Below are positions 1 to 9,981 of a DNA stretch of 64,000 nt, piece by piece. A program made the translations under genes and the position numbers. Position 1 is the stretch's first letter. Each line of letters begins with the position of its first letter. Source of the DNA: Candidatus Ulvibacter alkanivorans (GTDB lineage: Bacteria > Bacteroidota > Bacteroidia > Flavobacteriales > Flavobacteriaceae); contig NZ_QOLC01000082.1 in the NCBI RefSeq assembly GCF_003333325.1, forward strand, positions 62,001-126,000. The letters are read 5' to 3'. Below the pieces are notes generated by a model that saw only the letters and a list, made by a program, of their open reading frames with translations, made no database searches and had not been told where the DNA came from.

Positions 1-2588
1 CCTTCGTACGAAACAGAAACACTAGGGTATTTCGATAGAATTTCCGGGAGGATATTGGTGTCAATATTGGCAATAGCATCGGTAGAGCTGGCATTCGGGT
101 CTTCCAGATCGGCTTCTACTCGAATTTCTCGCAGACCCTCGAGGTGACTAATGGATTCGGTCCCTCTTCTAATACTATAACTCGCAATCTCTCCAAAAGG
201 CACACGATTTCCATCGGGTGTAACAATGCGCATATCGTCCAGATCGTTGATCGATTGGCGATTTACTAGATCATAACGCACCCAAACTCGAATTTCATCT
301 TGTCCGCGTTGAAAACGTTGCGCCTGCAATCCAAAAAATCCTGCACGCACTTGACTCATGACTTCTCTAAGATTGAGTCCGAGCGCATAAGCATTCTCGT
401 TCAGATCTATGGTAATTTCTTTAATTCCTTCAGGATTGGTGTCGGTGACATCTTTCAATTCCGAATTCTCTTCCATCTCGGCCTTCAATTCGTCCTTGGC
501 TTGTTCAAGTTCGTTCAAATTATTTCCGAGGAGTGACACCGAAACCGGTTTTCCTCCAAAATTTCCTCCAGAACCAAAAGTTAATCGCTCTACCCCATAT
601 ACCTGCCCTGTTTCTTCTCGTATAGCATTGGTAATTTCGGGCGATCCAAAATCACGTTCTTCTCCCGGCAAAAGATTTACTCGTAAGGACGCTTTGTTGT
701 TACCGGGGCCAACTCTTCTCACAATATTCTGGACCACCTGCTTGTTCCCTGTCTGTCTTGCCGTAAAATCCTCATTAACCCGCCAAGCGGCAGCTTCGAC
801 CATAGCAATTATACTATCTGTCTTTTGAGGATTGGTTCCTTCAGGCATTAAAAGGTCTATGCTCACTCGGTCACTGGCAATACTGGGAAACAAGGTGACC
901 TTTACAACGCCACCCATGATCGACCCAATAGTTAAAATAAGCAAGGCTGCCAATATCGAAAAACTGAGAAACCGATTCTTTACGGTGAACCGTACTGTAG
1001 GTTCGTAGAAATTGTCACGTAAAAATCGCATAAAACGATCGCCATACTCATTAAATTTACGAAGCTTAACAAACAGCTTTGCGATCCCTTTCTTTTCTCT
1101 TTTTTCGGCTTCTGTTTCTCGAACCAAGGCCTTCGAATTCGCGATGTGAGCCGGTAAAATGATCAAGGCCTCCACTAAGGAGACGATCAAAGTCAAAATT
1201 ACTACCGTACTTACCTCTCCAAAGAACTGTCCAATTCGGCTGTCTAAAAACAAAAAAGTTGAAAACGCGAGAACGGTTGTAATAATCGCAGATAATATGG
1301 GCGGCATCACCTCGATGGTCCCGTCGATCGCAGCTTGGACCGGTTTTTTTCCTTGCTCGTAATGCTGATAGATATTTTCTGAAATTACGATACCGTCATC
1401 CACCAAGATACCAATAACGATAATCATTCCGAAGAGAGACAATACATTAATGGTCACGTCGAACGATCCTGCGAAAATGAACATCCCTAAAAATGCAATG
1501 GGTAATCCAAAGGCCACCCAAAAAGCTAGACGTGTGTTCAAAAAGAAGGACAAGAACAGTAGCACCAATAAAATACCAACTGCCCCATTTTCTATGAGCA
1601 AATTTGTACGCTGGTTAAGGGTTATACTACGGTCGTCCTCGACGATGATTTCTAGCGTATCGTTCTTTTCGTTGAACTCCTCTACATAATTGCGCACTTT
1701 CTCGGCTGCAGAAATTAAATCTTCGTTGTTGGTGGTCGATATATTGACACTTACAGCCACCCGACCGTTTATATAAGATGCATTGGGCGTTTCGGAAAAA
1801 CGATCACGAATAATGGCGACATCGCTTAAAGTGACCTGACTTCCGTCGGGTTGCGACTTTACGACCAAATTGTTCAGCTCACTTCCGTAGTAAGAACGAT
1901 TATCGGCTCTAATAAGAAAGTCTTCTTCTTGGGTCTTAATACTTCCTCCGGTAGTAAGGATATTGGCTTGGGAGACGGCCTGTGCTACTTCTGTAAACGT
2001 AAGGTTGTAAGCAAGCAGATCATTTTCGTTAACGGCTATTTCAATTTCCTCATCCGGAAATCCGGAAAGTTCGATCTGCGACAGCCCGTCCATGGCTCTA
2101 AGATCGTATTCTACTTGCCTGGAGATCTGCTTGAGTGTTGCGAGATCCACACCTTCACCACTAATAAAAAAATCGAAGGTTTCTCGAATATTTTCTTGCT
2201 TGGCAACCACCAAAGGCTCCATCCCGGTGGGGAAGTTGGGCACACGATCTACCGCGTTCTTTACTTCGGAAAGCATCACGTCTATATCTTCATCAGATTC
2301 GATTTCCACCGTAATACTTCCTCCATTTTCTCTAGATACCGAAGTGACCCGGTCTACGCCTACCAAGCCTTTTAAATTATCTTCAATTTTAAGCACGATC
2401 CCTTCTTCTATTTCTTCGGGAGCGGCTCCGGGATAGGAAATGTTGATGGTAATTATTTCAGATTCGATCAACGGAAAAAAAGAAGACTGCATTCGCAGCA
2501 AGCCAACAATCCCAAAAATGATAAAGGCAATTATCATTACATTGACTGCAACGTGGTATTTAATAAAGTAACTTATAACACTTCGCAT
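1..2588 (-). CDS. RND efflux permease, AcrB/MdtB-like, C-terminus outside the window
   Basis: Inner-membrane proton-driven pump subunit of a tripartite efflux system. Reading the minus strand from the ATG at 2588 gives an open frame of about 862 codons that runs off the left edge, so roughly the last fifth of a normal 1,000-1,070-residue RND protein is missing. The N-terminus (MRSVISYFIKYHVAVNVMII) is the usual first transmembrane helix. A porter domain follows, then a block of helices containing a GILVDDGIVISENI stretch, which carries the conserved paired aspartates of TM4 used for proton relay, and then the second porter half. It starts 3 bases after the stop of the adaptor gene, so the two form one operon. 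Substrate cannot be told; the type resembles multidrug rather than heavy-metal pumps. Confidence 0.93.
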   Translation of the reverse strand, partial: MRSVISYFIKYHVAVNVMIIAFIIFGIVGLLRMQSSFFPLIESEIITINISYPGAAPEEIEEGIVLKIEDNLKGLVGVDRVTSVSRENGGSITVEIESDEDIDVMLSEVKNAVDRVPNFPTGMEPLVVAKQENIRETFDFFISGEGVDLATLKQISRQVEYDLRAMDGLSQIELSGFPDEEIEIAVNENDLLAYNLTFTEVAQAVSQANILTTGGSIKTQEEDFLIRADNRSYYGSELNNLVVKSQPDGSQVTLSDVAIIRDRFSETPNASYINGRVAVSVNISTTNNEDLISAAEKVRNYVEEFNEKNDTLEIIVEDDRSITLNQRTNLLIENGAVGILLVLLFLSFFLNTRLAFWVAFGLPIAFLGMFIFAGSFDVTINVLSLFGMIIVIGILVDDGIVISENIYQHYEQGKKPVQAAIDGTIEVMPPILSAIITTVLAFSTFLFLDSRIGQFFGEVSTVVILTLIVSLVEALIILPAHIANSKALVRETEAEKREKKGIAKLFVKLRKFNEYGDRFMRFLRDNFYEPTVRFTVKNRFLSFSILAALLILTIGSIMGGVVKVTLFPSIASDRVSIDLLMPEGTNPQKTDSIIAMVEAAAWRVNEDFTARQTGNKQVVQNIVRRVGPGNNKASLRVNLLPGEERDFGSPEITNAIREETGQVYGVERLTFGSGGNFGGKPVSVSLLGNNLNELEQAKDELKAEMEENSELKDVTDTNPEGIKEITIDLNENAYALGLNLREVMSQVRAGFFGLQAQRFQRGQDEIRVWVRYDLVNRQSINDLDDMRIVTPDGNRVPFGEIASYSIRRGTESISHLEGLREIRVEADLEDPNASSTDAIANIDTNILPEILSKYPSVSVSYE

Positions 2589-2591
2589 GGA

Positions 2592-3779
2592 CTATTGGTT
2601 TTCCGTAGTTGTAGAAGAAGGTGACGTGGTGTTCGATGATTCCTGCTTAGTAGGATCGGTTGTAGTTCCGGACGCATTTGCGATCTTTACCAACATACCG
2701 TCGTAAGCACCAGAAACAGTCCTTGATAAGATAACTTCACCGTTGGGCACACCTTTTATCACTGCTTTTTTATCAGAAAAATAGACAGGGTCTACTGCCA
2801 AGGTTCTTAGGGTACTATCTTTTACAACAAATATCTCGTTGCGGTCGTTCACAAGACTTCGATCGATCAATATGGCGTTCGTCTCTTCTTTAGCCGCAAG
2901 ATCGGCTTGCAAATACATTCCCTCTTTTAATGAGGCATCGGTAACTTCTATAAAAACACTTACGGTTTGTGTCGCTTGATCGATCCTGGCATTTACACGG
3001 CTCACACTACCTTGATAGGTTTCAGTACCCTTGTTATTGGTCAACTGTACCTTCTCGCCCACCTCCAATAGATCGGCGTACTCCTTTGCTAATGCCACTT
3101 GCAGCTCATACACTTCCGGGTCGATAAACTCACCTAGTTTTTGCCCATTCCGAATTAAGGTTCCCTCGGTGACCAATGCTTCGGTCAACACTCCGTCGAA
3201 AGGTGCCACAATGCGATACTTGACTAATCGTTGTTCTAAATTCTTAATATTAAAATATGCGGTGTTAATGCCCCTTCCATTTATAAAAAATCGCTCCTTT
3301 TCGGAAGTCGCTTCCGGAAGTGGTGGTACCGTGCTGTTAATATCGAACGAATTGAGGTATTCTTGCCATTTTGGAAACACTTCAGGGTAATCCAACCGTA
3401 GATCGGGCATGATCGCAATGATCTGATTGTACAAATCACTTTTAGCCGATTGCACCGTGGCGGCATATTCCTGGGCATCTATTTTTATAAGGGTTTGTCC
3501 TTTACGATAGCGCTGTCCCGTTTTAAAAGGCTCCGAACTATAGCGAAACACTCCTTGAACTTCCGCAAAGAGTTCAACACGTTGTTTGGCAACTAAATTA
3601 CCACTGGCCGGAATAGTAATCGGGACTGTTGTGTTTTGAACGGTATCTACAAATACAGTTTTTACCGTCTTTTGTATTTTTGTTTCGGGTTGCTCTTTGC
3701 TGTCTATTATAGCGCGTGCTCCAAAAAAAGCACCCACCAACAATAGCGCTGCAAGCACATAAAGTATTACTTTTCGCAT
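2592..3779 (-). CDS. RND efflux periplasmic adaptor (HlyD/MFP family)
   Basis: Membrane-fusion protein that links the RND pump to an outer-membrane channel. 395 residues. An N-terminal membrane anchor or uncleaved signal (about residues 4-23) is followed by a lipoyl/barrel-sandwich half (VELFAEVQGVF), a short hairpin region, the second barrel-sandwich half (RIVAPFDGVLTEALVTEGT) and a beta-barrel domain. The tail is low-complexity, rich in Ser, Thr and Pro (about residues 370-395). It lies directly upstream of the pump gene. No outer-membrane factor (TolC type) is visible beside it; it may lie beyond the left edge. Confidence 0.92.
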   Translation of the reverse strand: MRKVILYVLAALLLVGAFFGARAIIDSKEQPETKIQKTVKTVFVDTVQNTTVPITIPASGNLVAKQRVELFAEVQGVFRYSSEPFKTGQRYRKGQTLIKIDAQEYAATVQSAKSDLYNQIIAIMPDLRLDYPEVFPKWQEYLNSFDINSTVPPLPEATSEKERFFINGRGINTAYFNIKNLEQRLVKYRIVAPFDGVLTEALVTEGTLIRNGQKLGEFIDPEVYELQVALAKEYADLLEVGEKVQLTNNKGTETYQGSVSRVNARIDQATQTVSVFIEVTDASLKEGMYLQADLAAKEETNAILIDRSLVNDRNEIFVVKDSTLRTLAVDPVYFSDKKAVIKGVPNGEVILSRTVSGAYDGMLVKIANASGTTTDPTKQESSNTTSPSSTTTENQ

Positions 3780-3944
3780 CGTATTGGTTGTAAAAACTTA
3801 GACTGCCAAAATTAAGGTGCGTTTAATCGAGAACCGTTAATTTTATCTTAAAAATAAAGCTGTAACAGTGTATTGCTCAAAGTAACCATCGAAGGTAATC
3901 CTAACGTAAAAATAAAAATCTAGAACGCTCTTAAAAAGTTCAAA

Positions 3945-5867
3945 CTAGCTTATACGTTCAATTTTTTCTGAAGTATGCTCCCAGTCTTTCATAAGATCTT
4001 CCAATTCTTGTTTTTTGGCATTGTAGGAGTCGAAAAAATTAGGTTGTGCGATGGTCTCATCGTAGTTGATAGAAAGTTCGACATCGATCGCCTTGATCTC
4101 ACGTTCTAGCTTACCTATTGAAGTTTCTATTTTACTAAGCTTATTGGTGAGCGATTTTATTTTTTTCTGATCCTCATACGATTGTTTCCCGGAGGTTTCA
4201 TTTTTCTTTGCTTCGGAAGTTTTTGCGGCTACAGTTCGCTTTTCTGCCTCTCGTAAACTTTGAAGGTTTCGCTGTTCCAAGAAATAATCGATATCTCCTA
4301 AATATTCCTTGATCTTTCGGTCTTTAAACTCGTACACCTTATTGCTTAATCCTTGTAAAAAGTCACGGTCGTGAGAGACCAGAATCAAGGTACCTTCAAA
4401 GCGCTTTAATGCATCTTTTAGGACATTCTTCGATTTAATATCCAAGTGGTTGGTGGGCTCATCCATGACCAGCACATTAAAGGGCTGCAACAGTAATTTT
4501 GCCAAGGCCAAACGGTTTCGCTCGCCTCCTGAAAGTACGCGAACATATTTATCGACCTCTTCGCCTCGAAACAAAAAAGCCCCTAGAATATCTCGAACTC
4601 TCGGCCGTGTTTTCGCATCGGCTGCATCCAGCATGGTATCCTCAACCGTTTTAGAACCGTCTAGATAATCGGCCTGGTTTTGCGCAAAATAACCAATCTC
4701 TACATTATGCCCTAGCGTTAATTTGCCTTGATGCTCGATCTCACCAACAATGATCTTTGCCAAGGTCGACTTCCCTTGACCATTCTGTCCCACAAAGGCG
4801 ATCTTACTTTCTCGGTCTACTCGTAAATTAACATCTTGCAACACGTGATTATCGCCATAGCTCTTCGAGACCTTTTCGGCTTCGATCACCACTTTTCCGG
4901 GCACTACCGAAACGGGAAAGTGCAACGACATTACACTGTTGTCATCCTCATCCACTTCAATGCGATCTATCTTGTCCAGCTTTTTAATGAGCGACTGGGC
5001 CATACTCGCTTTACTTGCCTTGGCTCTAAATTTTTCAATTAGCTTTTCGGTTTGTTCGATCTGCTTTTGTTGGTTTTTTTGAGAAGCCAATTGCTGCTCA
5101 CGCAATTCACGTCGTTGGACCAAATATTTAGAATACGGTTTGTTGTAATCGTATATTTTTCCGAGGGAAATCTCAATAGTACGATTGGTCACATGATCTA
5201 AGAACATCTTATCGTGAGACACCACCACAACCGCGCCGGCATAATTTTGAAGAAACTCTTCCAACCATAAGATCGACTCGATGTCTAAGTGATTGGTAGG
5301 CTCATCCAGCAAGAGAATATCATTGTTTTGCAAGAGTAGTTTTGCCAATTCAATTCGCATGCGCCAACCTCCCGAAAAAGTATCGGTCGACATATTAAAA
5401 TCTTCTCGCTTGAACCCTAACCCCTGCAATATGCGTTCGGTCTCACCTTGATAATTATACCCTCCTAAGATCTCGTATTGATGTTGTATATCGTTAAGAT
5501 CGATCATTAACTGATTATAACCTTCGCTCTCGTAATCGGTACGCTCTGCCAATTGAGTGTTGATCTCTTCAAGTCGGTGCTCCAGTTTTTTGATCTCTGT
5601 AAACGCCTCATAGGCTTCTTCTAAGACCGTTCTGCCTTTTACAAAATCGATATCTTGCTTTAAGAAACCTATAGAAACTTCCTTATCGGTCGCGATCTGC
5701 CCTTCGTCGTATTCTTGTTCGCCGGCAATGATCTTAAGCAAAGTAGATTTGCCCGCTCCGTTCTTTCCAACAAGTCCGACGCGCGTTCCTCCGCCCAATT
5801 GGAACGTAATTTTTTCGAAGAGATATTCCCCTTGAAAGGAGACAGAAAGATTATGAATATTTAGCAT
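3945..5867 (-). CDS. ABC-F family ATPase (Uup/EttA-like, ribosome-associated)
   Basis: Soluble tandem ATPase with no membrane segment, 640 residues. First nucleotide-binding domain: Walker A GKNGAGKST near residue 35, signature FSGGWRMR, Walker B ILLLDEPTNHLD. The interdomain linker is charged and holds the PtIM-type arm. Second domain: GQNGQGKST, LSGGERNR and VLVMDEPTNHLD. A C-terminal coiled coil (about residues 555-640, many Lys/Glu) resembles the DNA/RNA-binding tail of Uup. Members act on translating ribosomes. Whether it is housekeeping or gives antibiotic resistance cannot be read from sequence; the context (DUF983 gene on the other side) looks housekeeping. Single gene, divergent from the DUF983 gene. 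Confidence 0.93.
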   Translation of the reverse strand: MLNIHNLSVSFQGEYLFEKITFQLGGGTRVGLVGKNGAGKSTLLKIIAGEQEYDEGQIATDKEVSIGFLKQDIDFVKGRTVLEEAYEAFTEIKKLEHRLEEINTQLAERTDYESEGYNQLMIDLNDIQHQYEILGGYNYQGETERILQGLGFKREDFNMSTDTFSGGWRMRIELAKLLLQNNDILLLDEPTNHLDIESILWLEEFLQNYAGAVVVVSHDKMFLDHVTNRTIEISLGKIYDYNKPYSKYLVQRRELREQQLASQKNQQKQIEQTEKLIEKFRAKASKASMAQSLIKKLDKIDRIEVDEDDNSVMSLHFPVSVVPGKVVIEAEKVSKSYGDNHVLQDVNLRVDRESKIAFVGQNGQGKSTLAKIIVGEIEHQGKLTLGHNVEIGYFAQNQADYLDGSKTVEDTMLDAADAKTRPRVRDILGAFLFRGEEVDKYVRVLSGGERNRLALAKLLLQPFNVLVMDEPTNHLDIKSKNVLKDALKRFEGTLILVSHDRDFLQGLSNKVYEFKDRKIKEYLGDIDYFLEQRNLQSLREAEKRTVAAKTSEAKKNETSGKQSYEDQKKIKSLTNKLSKIETSIGKLEREIKAIDVELSINYDETIAQPNFFDSYNAKKQELEDLMKDWEHTSEKIERIS

Positions 5868-5924
5868 GGTCTAGGCAGAAAATTTTTGCAAAGATGCCTA
5901 AATTTGTGGAGCAAAAAAAATGCG

Positions 5925-6299
5925 ATGAAAGGAAGTAAGCTCTATAGTATTTTTACCAGTACCTGCCCTGTTTGCCATAGTGCCGGAATGTATAAGAATT
6001 CGAATCCGTACCAACTTTCTGAGACCTTGAAAATGCATGAGCGCTGCCCTAACTGCGACACCAAATTCAAGATTGAACCGTCCTTCTTTTACGGGGCCAT
6101 GTACGTAAGTTATCCGGTGGGAATCGCGTTTGCCTTTGCCGCTTTTGTGATCTCTTATTGGATGCTGAACTTTTCTTTGCTTAGCACTTTTCTAATTATC
6201 ATCGCCGTGATGATCCTATGCTTGCCTATAATCACACGACTTGCCAGAAATATTTGGATCAATTTCTTTTTTAAGTTCGATAAGAGTAAGGTTAGTTAA
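5925..6299 (+). CDS. DUF983 family small membrane protein
   Basis: 124 residues starting at the ATG at 5925. A longer in-frame reading from a TTG at 5886 would add 13 unlikely residues. Two CxxC pairs (CPVC and CPNC) at the N-terminus could form a zinc ribbon. The conserved stretch KIEPSFFYGAMYVSYPVG comes next, then two transmembrane helices. This is the pattern of DUF983, whose function is unknown. A TAAATTTG box at 5899-5906 could be its promoter, though the spacing to the start is short. Its gene end faces the FAD oxidoreductase gene 15 bases away. Confidence 0.85.
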   Translation: MKGSKLYSIFTSTCPVCHSAGMYKNSNPYQLSETLKMHERCPNCDTKFKIEPSFFYGAMYVSYPVGIAFAFAAFVISYWMLNFSLLSTFLIIIAVMILCLPIITRLARNIWINFFFKFDKSKVS

Positions 6300-6314
6300 G
6301 AAGCTACTTTAAAC

Positions 6315-7355
6315 TTAGTAAAATCTACGGATATCGATTTCTTCGGAAAGGGTTTCGTTATGCTCAATATGGCGGTACAATTGTTCTGCCAAGGTTGGGG
6401 CGTTCATGATGCCTCTTGTTCCCAACCCATTGAAAAAGTACATTCCCGGTGTAGCTGCCAAGGATCCCAACAACGGTTTTCTATCGGGTGTGGTTGGTCG
6501 TACGCCGGCGATTTGCTCAACTACTGTAAAATCACAGTCGATCATAGCTTGTAATTTAGCTACGATCTCTTCTTTGGCTTCCTGTGTTGGATGGGTTGAC
6601 AGATCATCCCGGCTATAGGTCGCTCCCACTTTGTAGTTGTTATTTCCTAATGGTATCACGAACATAGGACCTTTTAAGATAACGTCTAGATCTAATTGGG
6701 GCGCGTGAACAATCAAATATTCTCCTTTGTTAGGTATTAAGTATTGCTTCGGAAAGTACGGATTTAAATGTGCGGCAGCGCCTTCAGAAAAAATAATTCG
6801 GTGGGCCTTGATATCTTTATACTGAAAGCTTCCGTCTTGTGTTTGAAGCAATTCGTATTGAAATGTTTCAGTTCGCAATGCTTTTTTTTGGGTTAGGTAC
6901 CGCTTGTAAGCAGCAAGCAGTTTTGAAGGGTCAATTTTGCCACTTCCCAGGACCTTTCCGAAGCCAAAAGGAGCTTTTACATTTCTGAAAGTGTTAGGTA
7001 CAACTTCCGAAGCCAAAAAACGAGATAACTCTTGTTTATCGCTGGCCACCATCCAATCGTTCTGTTCTTCTATACTTTTAAAGATGCGATAGACCGGCAC
7101 GGAGCGAAGCAATGATGTTTCAAGCTTTTTTTCAAGTTCGGAATAGCGACCAACGGCAGCATCTATGTGTTTAGAGGCATTCCAAGCTGCTGTAAAGCGT
7201 TTTAAGACCACAGGGTTGTAGACACCCCCAGAAACCTTTGTTGCAGCCACACCGTCGTTATCGATCGCTATAAAACGCTTTTTATGCGCTTCCAGCTGTT
7301 CGCAGAAGTGAAGCCCGGCAATTCCGAGGCCAACAATAAGATAATCGGTTGTCAT
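6315..7355 (-). CDS. FAD-dependent amino-acid oxidase-like oxidoreductase (DAO/DadA family)
   Basis: 346 residues from the ATG at 7355. A TTG three codons upstream is excluded because the promoter box overlaps it. The N-terminal dinucleotide fold is TDYLIVGLGIAGLHFCEQL, carrying GxGxxG. The C-terminus has the DAO-type EQIAGVRPTTPDRKPLLG followed by NGLGTRGIMNAP, which contacts the flavin. The family oxidises amines or amino acids; the substrate is unknown. It lies downstream of gldN in the same direction but behind a terminator and with its own promoter, so it need not be part of the gld operon. The gldN-FAD order is, to my knowledge, common in flavobacteria. Confidence 0.85.
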   Translation of the reverse strand: MTTDYLIVGLGIAGLHFCEQLEAHKKRFIAIDNDGVAATKVSGGVYNPVVLKRFTAAWNASKHIDAAVGRYSELEKKLETSLLRSVPVYRIFKSIEEQNDWMVASDKQELSRFLASEVVPNTFRNVKAPFGFGKVLGSGKIDPSKLLAAYKRYLTQKKALRTETFQYELLQTQDGSFQYKDIKAHRIIFSEGAAAHLNPYFPKQYLIPNKGEYLIVHAPQLDLDVILKGPMFVIPLGNNNYKVGATYSRDDLSTHPTQEAKEEIVAKLQAMIDCDFTVVEQIAGVRPTTPDRKPLLGSLAATPGMYFFNGLGTRGIMNAPTLAEQLYRHIEHNETLSEEIDIRRFY

Positions 7356-7361
7356 ACGGCA

Positions 7362-7369
7362 CAAAGATA
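7362..7369 (-). promoter_or_regulatory. Bacteroidota -7 box TATCTTTG for the FAD oxidoreductase
   Basis: Exact TAnnTTTG match on the minus strand that ends 6 bases before the ATG at 7355. Transcription would begin at or within a base or two of the start codon, implying a leaderless or nearly leaderless mRNA. Inferred from the consensus only. Confidence 0.55.
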
Positions 7370-7404
7370 GTGGGAAGGTTTCGACCTGGAAACGGTATGA
7401 ACTA

Positions 7405-7433
7405 AAAAATCCTCCTGATATAGGAGGATTTTT
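7405..7433 (-). terminator. Rho-independent terminator after gldN
   Basis: 12-bp stem (AAAAATCCTCCT with its complement) around a 5-base loop, with A/T runs on both sides. It lies 20 bases past the gldN stop and ends the gldKLMN transcript. Confidence 0.85.
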
Positions 7434-7453
7434 ATTGGATTATTTTAAAACAA

Positions 7454-8356
7454 TTAGTAGTTCCAGAGATCCATTTCAATATTACGGATCTGTTCTTTGA
7501 TTCTGTCTGACTCTAACAATTGCATTAAAGCGTTGTCGTTTATGTATTCGTTTACAGCACGGTCGCCTTGTACGTTGTCTTCCTTGTATACCACCCCGTG
7601 GAAACGTCTTGAGTTCAACAAGTGATCGAATGAGATAGGTTGGGAGGTGTTCTTGCGGTTAAACGCTTTTGCATTGTGCAATACCTCCCGTGCACCCGGG
7701 AACCATACCCAGAACAATTCAACTTTAGAATCGATATTATCGTCTGGGAATGCCTTAGAGCGAGCTTCGTTCGCCACAGGGCAGAGTCCGAGAAGACGAT
7801 ACTTCAATTCACCTTGACGTTTGTCCAGGTACCAAATACCTCTTACGCGCCATTCTTCGATATCACCGGCATCTAAGTTAAACTTTCTAATGTACTGTGG
7901 ATCTACGGTACCTTCGGCATTTAATTGCTCGATACCAAGGTCGGTTGTATCACTATATACCAATGATGCAGACAGGTCGTCTAATGTACGCTTCTCTGTA
8001 AAGTAAGAATCGGCATACACATGTTCAATAGTTCCGTTTTGGATATTAGTAACCAAAACATCGTAAAGCGAACGACGAGTTGAACCAATGTTGTTGGTGT
8101 CGATAGGGTAATACAATGGGAAGTTTACACGCTCATCCAGATCGATGATCTCCCATGTAGTTTTAGACCACAACACATCACGCTCATCCGTATACCCGTA
8201 AGGTAGCGGCTCATCATTGTCGTAGGCAATTTGGGCTTCAGTCTTTTTGCCTATCTCCTCAGGGGTCTTGGCGTTTAGGACATTCAATTGTGCTTGCGCA
8301 CCGAATGATCCTAACAACAGACCAACACCACATAAAACAACATTTCTCAAATTCAT
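7454..8356 (-). CDS. gldN: Gliding motility / type IX secretion protein GldN
   Basis: Periplasmic component of the type IX secretion trans-envelope complex; GldK and GldN (PorK/PorN) form the periplasmic ring under the outer membrane. 300 residues with a cleavable signal peptide ending near AQA (about residues 1-22). The segment DVLWSKTTWEIIDLDERVNFPLYYP is typical of GldN/PorN. It lies 16 bases after gldM, last gene of gldKLMN, followed by a terminator. Confidence 0.96.
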   Translation of the reverse strand: MNLRNVVLCGVGLLLGSFGAQAQLNVLNAKTPEEIGKKTEAQIAYDNDEPLPYGYTDERDVLWSKTTWEIIDLDERVNFPLYYPIDTNNIGSTRRSLYDVLVTNIQNGTIEHVYADSYFTEKRTLDDLSASLVYSDTTDLGIEQLNAEGTVDPQYIRKFNLDAGDIEEWRVRGIWYLDKRQGELKYRLLGLCPVANEARSKAFPDDNIDSKVELFWVWFPGAREVLHNAKAFNRKNTSQPISFDHLLNSRRFHGVVYKEDNVQGDRAVNEYINDNALMQLLESDRIKEQIRNIEMDLWNY

Positions 8357-8372
8357 AAATTAGGTTTTAATC

Positions 8373-9935
8373 TTAATTTGTTAACTCAATAATTACAGGA
8401 GAAGTTTTCTTAAGTATTACATTACTTCCCTGTACTTTGGCATTAATATCGAAGATCTGCACAGCATCTCCTCGACCTGCTCTACGCAATGCACCTTTAG
8501 CTGCATTGTCTAATCGTGTACCATTTACACGCACAGTTGGTTGTCCTGACACTTTAAAGCTAAATCCGGTAACATTTAGATTCACATCAAAGTCGAAATC
8601 AGGTAACACGGCGCTTACGGTTGAAATTTCAAGACCTTGGCGCTGCATTCTTACAATTCCGGTTTCCCCACGAATGGCTCCTACCGGTGCAGGAATATCC
8701 TTGATACGGAAAACAGCCGGTGTGCTAATATTTTGTCCATCAGGCAATGTACCGCTTGCGGTAATAGTTACCTCACGACCCGTTCCGGGGCGCATTACAT
8801 ACTTACTACCAGAGACTTGACTTAGCCCTGTTGCTCGTGCACTCACCTTGTTATCAGGAATTCCAGGGATAGACACTGTCATTGGGTTATCAACTCCACG
8901 GTATACCACGTTCATCTTGTCTGCAGAGATCACAGCAGAATTTGGTTTAGAAATTGTTGAGAACCCTGTACTTACAGGTATTTCAACTTCCTCTCCATCC
9001 TGTAAGAAAATTAAATTTCCTTCAATTTTATGGTCACCAGGACTTCCAGCATTTATGTTCAATTTTACTTTACCACTTTCTATGGTGTACTGATCTTCGG
9101 TTAACGGTCTTCCGTCTAACGTTAACTCAACACGATTAGGTCGTGTATTAGGATCTTTACGCCCTAGTACAATTCCACCTTCAAAAGGCTCTCCTGAATA
9201 GTACGCCGATTTAGACGCTTCTAATAAAGTATTGTATTGTGTAAAAGACAGTGCAGCAGCTTGTTGACCTGCTAACATTGTAGACAGAATTTCACTTTCG
9301 GTTGTTTTAACATCGTTTTGCATCTGTGTCATCTTTGTTCTAGATGCCACCAATGGAAAACCTTCAAAGTGATAATTCAACCAAGGCACTTCAACACCAT
9401 CACGACGCGTTTCAGGCTGAGTTTCAAACTTGGATTGAACGTCTGCGGCAATATTTTGAAATCTTGGATCATCCCCAATAATTTCTAATACACCTTCACG
9501 ATACGTATCAATCTTAGCTACAAACTCTTTTCCTTCCGGCGATAAATTATCACCTTGGAAGAAAGTTCGATCTAGATAATCGGGCTTATCCTGAACTTCG
9601 TAATCTGTTTTTTCATCTTCCTTTACAGTCGCCATCATATCGCTTTTTATATTGGCGATATAACTACTGAATTCGGTAGATAGCTGACTAATTTGATCAG
9701 CTTTTTGCTTGACATCTCCGTACTGTTCAGGTTGTTCGGCTGCTTTTGTAGCAAGACTTTCCATGAACGCTTCGTTTCGCGCTTCGGTTGCCGTGTTAGA
9801 TTCTGATAATCTCTCATTTAAAAGTCCGAAAGCCGATAAGACTTCCTTAGACATATTTAGTGCCAGCATCGCGATGAAAACCAAATACATTAGGTTAATC
9901 ATCTTTTGTCTGGGGGATAAACTTCCTTTAGCCAT
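8373..9935 (-). CDS. gldM: Gliding motility / type IX secretion protein GldM
   Basis: Motor shaft of the type IX secretion system. 520 residues. One transmembrane helix near the N-terminus (about residues 12-32, INLMYLVFIAMLALNMSKEV) inserts into the GldL ring. A long periplasmic part with successive beta-rich domains reaches GldK/GldN. The short cytoplasmic start and the SxxQKMINLMYLVFIAMLALN block are hallmark sequence. It lies 46 bases after gldL and 16 before gldN. Confidence 0.97.
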   Translation of the reverse strand: MAKGSLSPRQKMINLMYLVFIAMLALNMSKEVLSAFGLLNERLSESNTATEARNEAFMESLATKAAEQPEQYGDVKQKADQISQLSTEFSSYIANIKSDMMATVKEDEKTDYEVQDKPDYLDRTFFQGDNLSPEGKEFVAKIDTYREGVLEIIGDDPRFQNIAADVQSKFETQPETRRDGVEVPWLNYHFEGFPLVASRTKMTQMQNDVKTTESEILSTMLAGQQAAALSFTQYNTLLEASKSAYYSGEPFEGGIVLGRKDPNTRPNRVELTLDGRPLTEDQYTIESGKVKLNINAGSPGDHKIEGNLIFLQDGEEVEIPVSTGFSTISKPNSAVISADKMNVVYRGVDNPMTVSIPGIPDNKVSARATGLSQVSGSKYVMRPGTGREVTITASGTLPDGQNISTPAVFRIKDIPAPVGAIRGETGIVRMQRQGLEISTVSAVLPDFDFDVNLNVTGFSFKVSGQPTVRVNGTRLDNAAKGALRRAGRGDAVQIFDINAKVQGSNVILKKTSPVIIELTN

Positions 9936-9981
9936 GTTCTTTTAGTTTTTTTGTGTTTATAAAAGTGTGTCTAATAGGAAA

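Noticed and set aside
1851..2375. 174-codon open frame on the plus strand
   Set aside because: Lies antisense to the RND permease, which has clear family motifs; the plus reading has no start context or recognisable domain.
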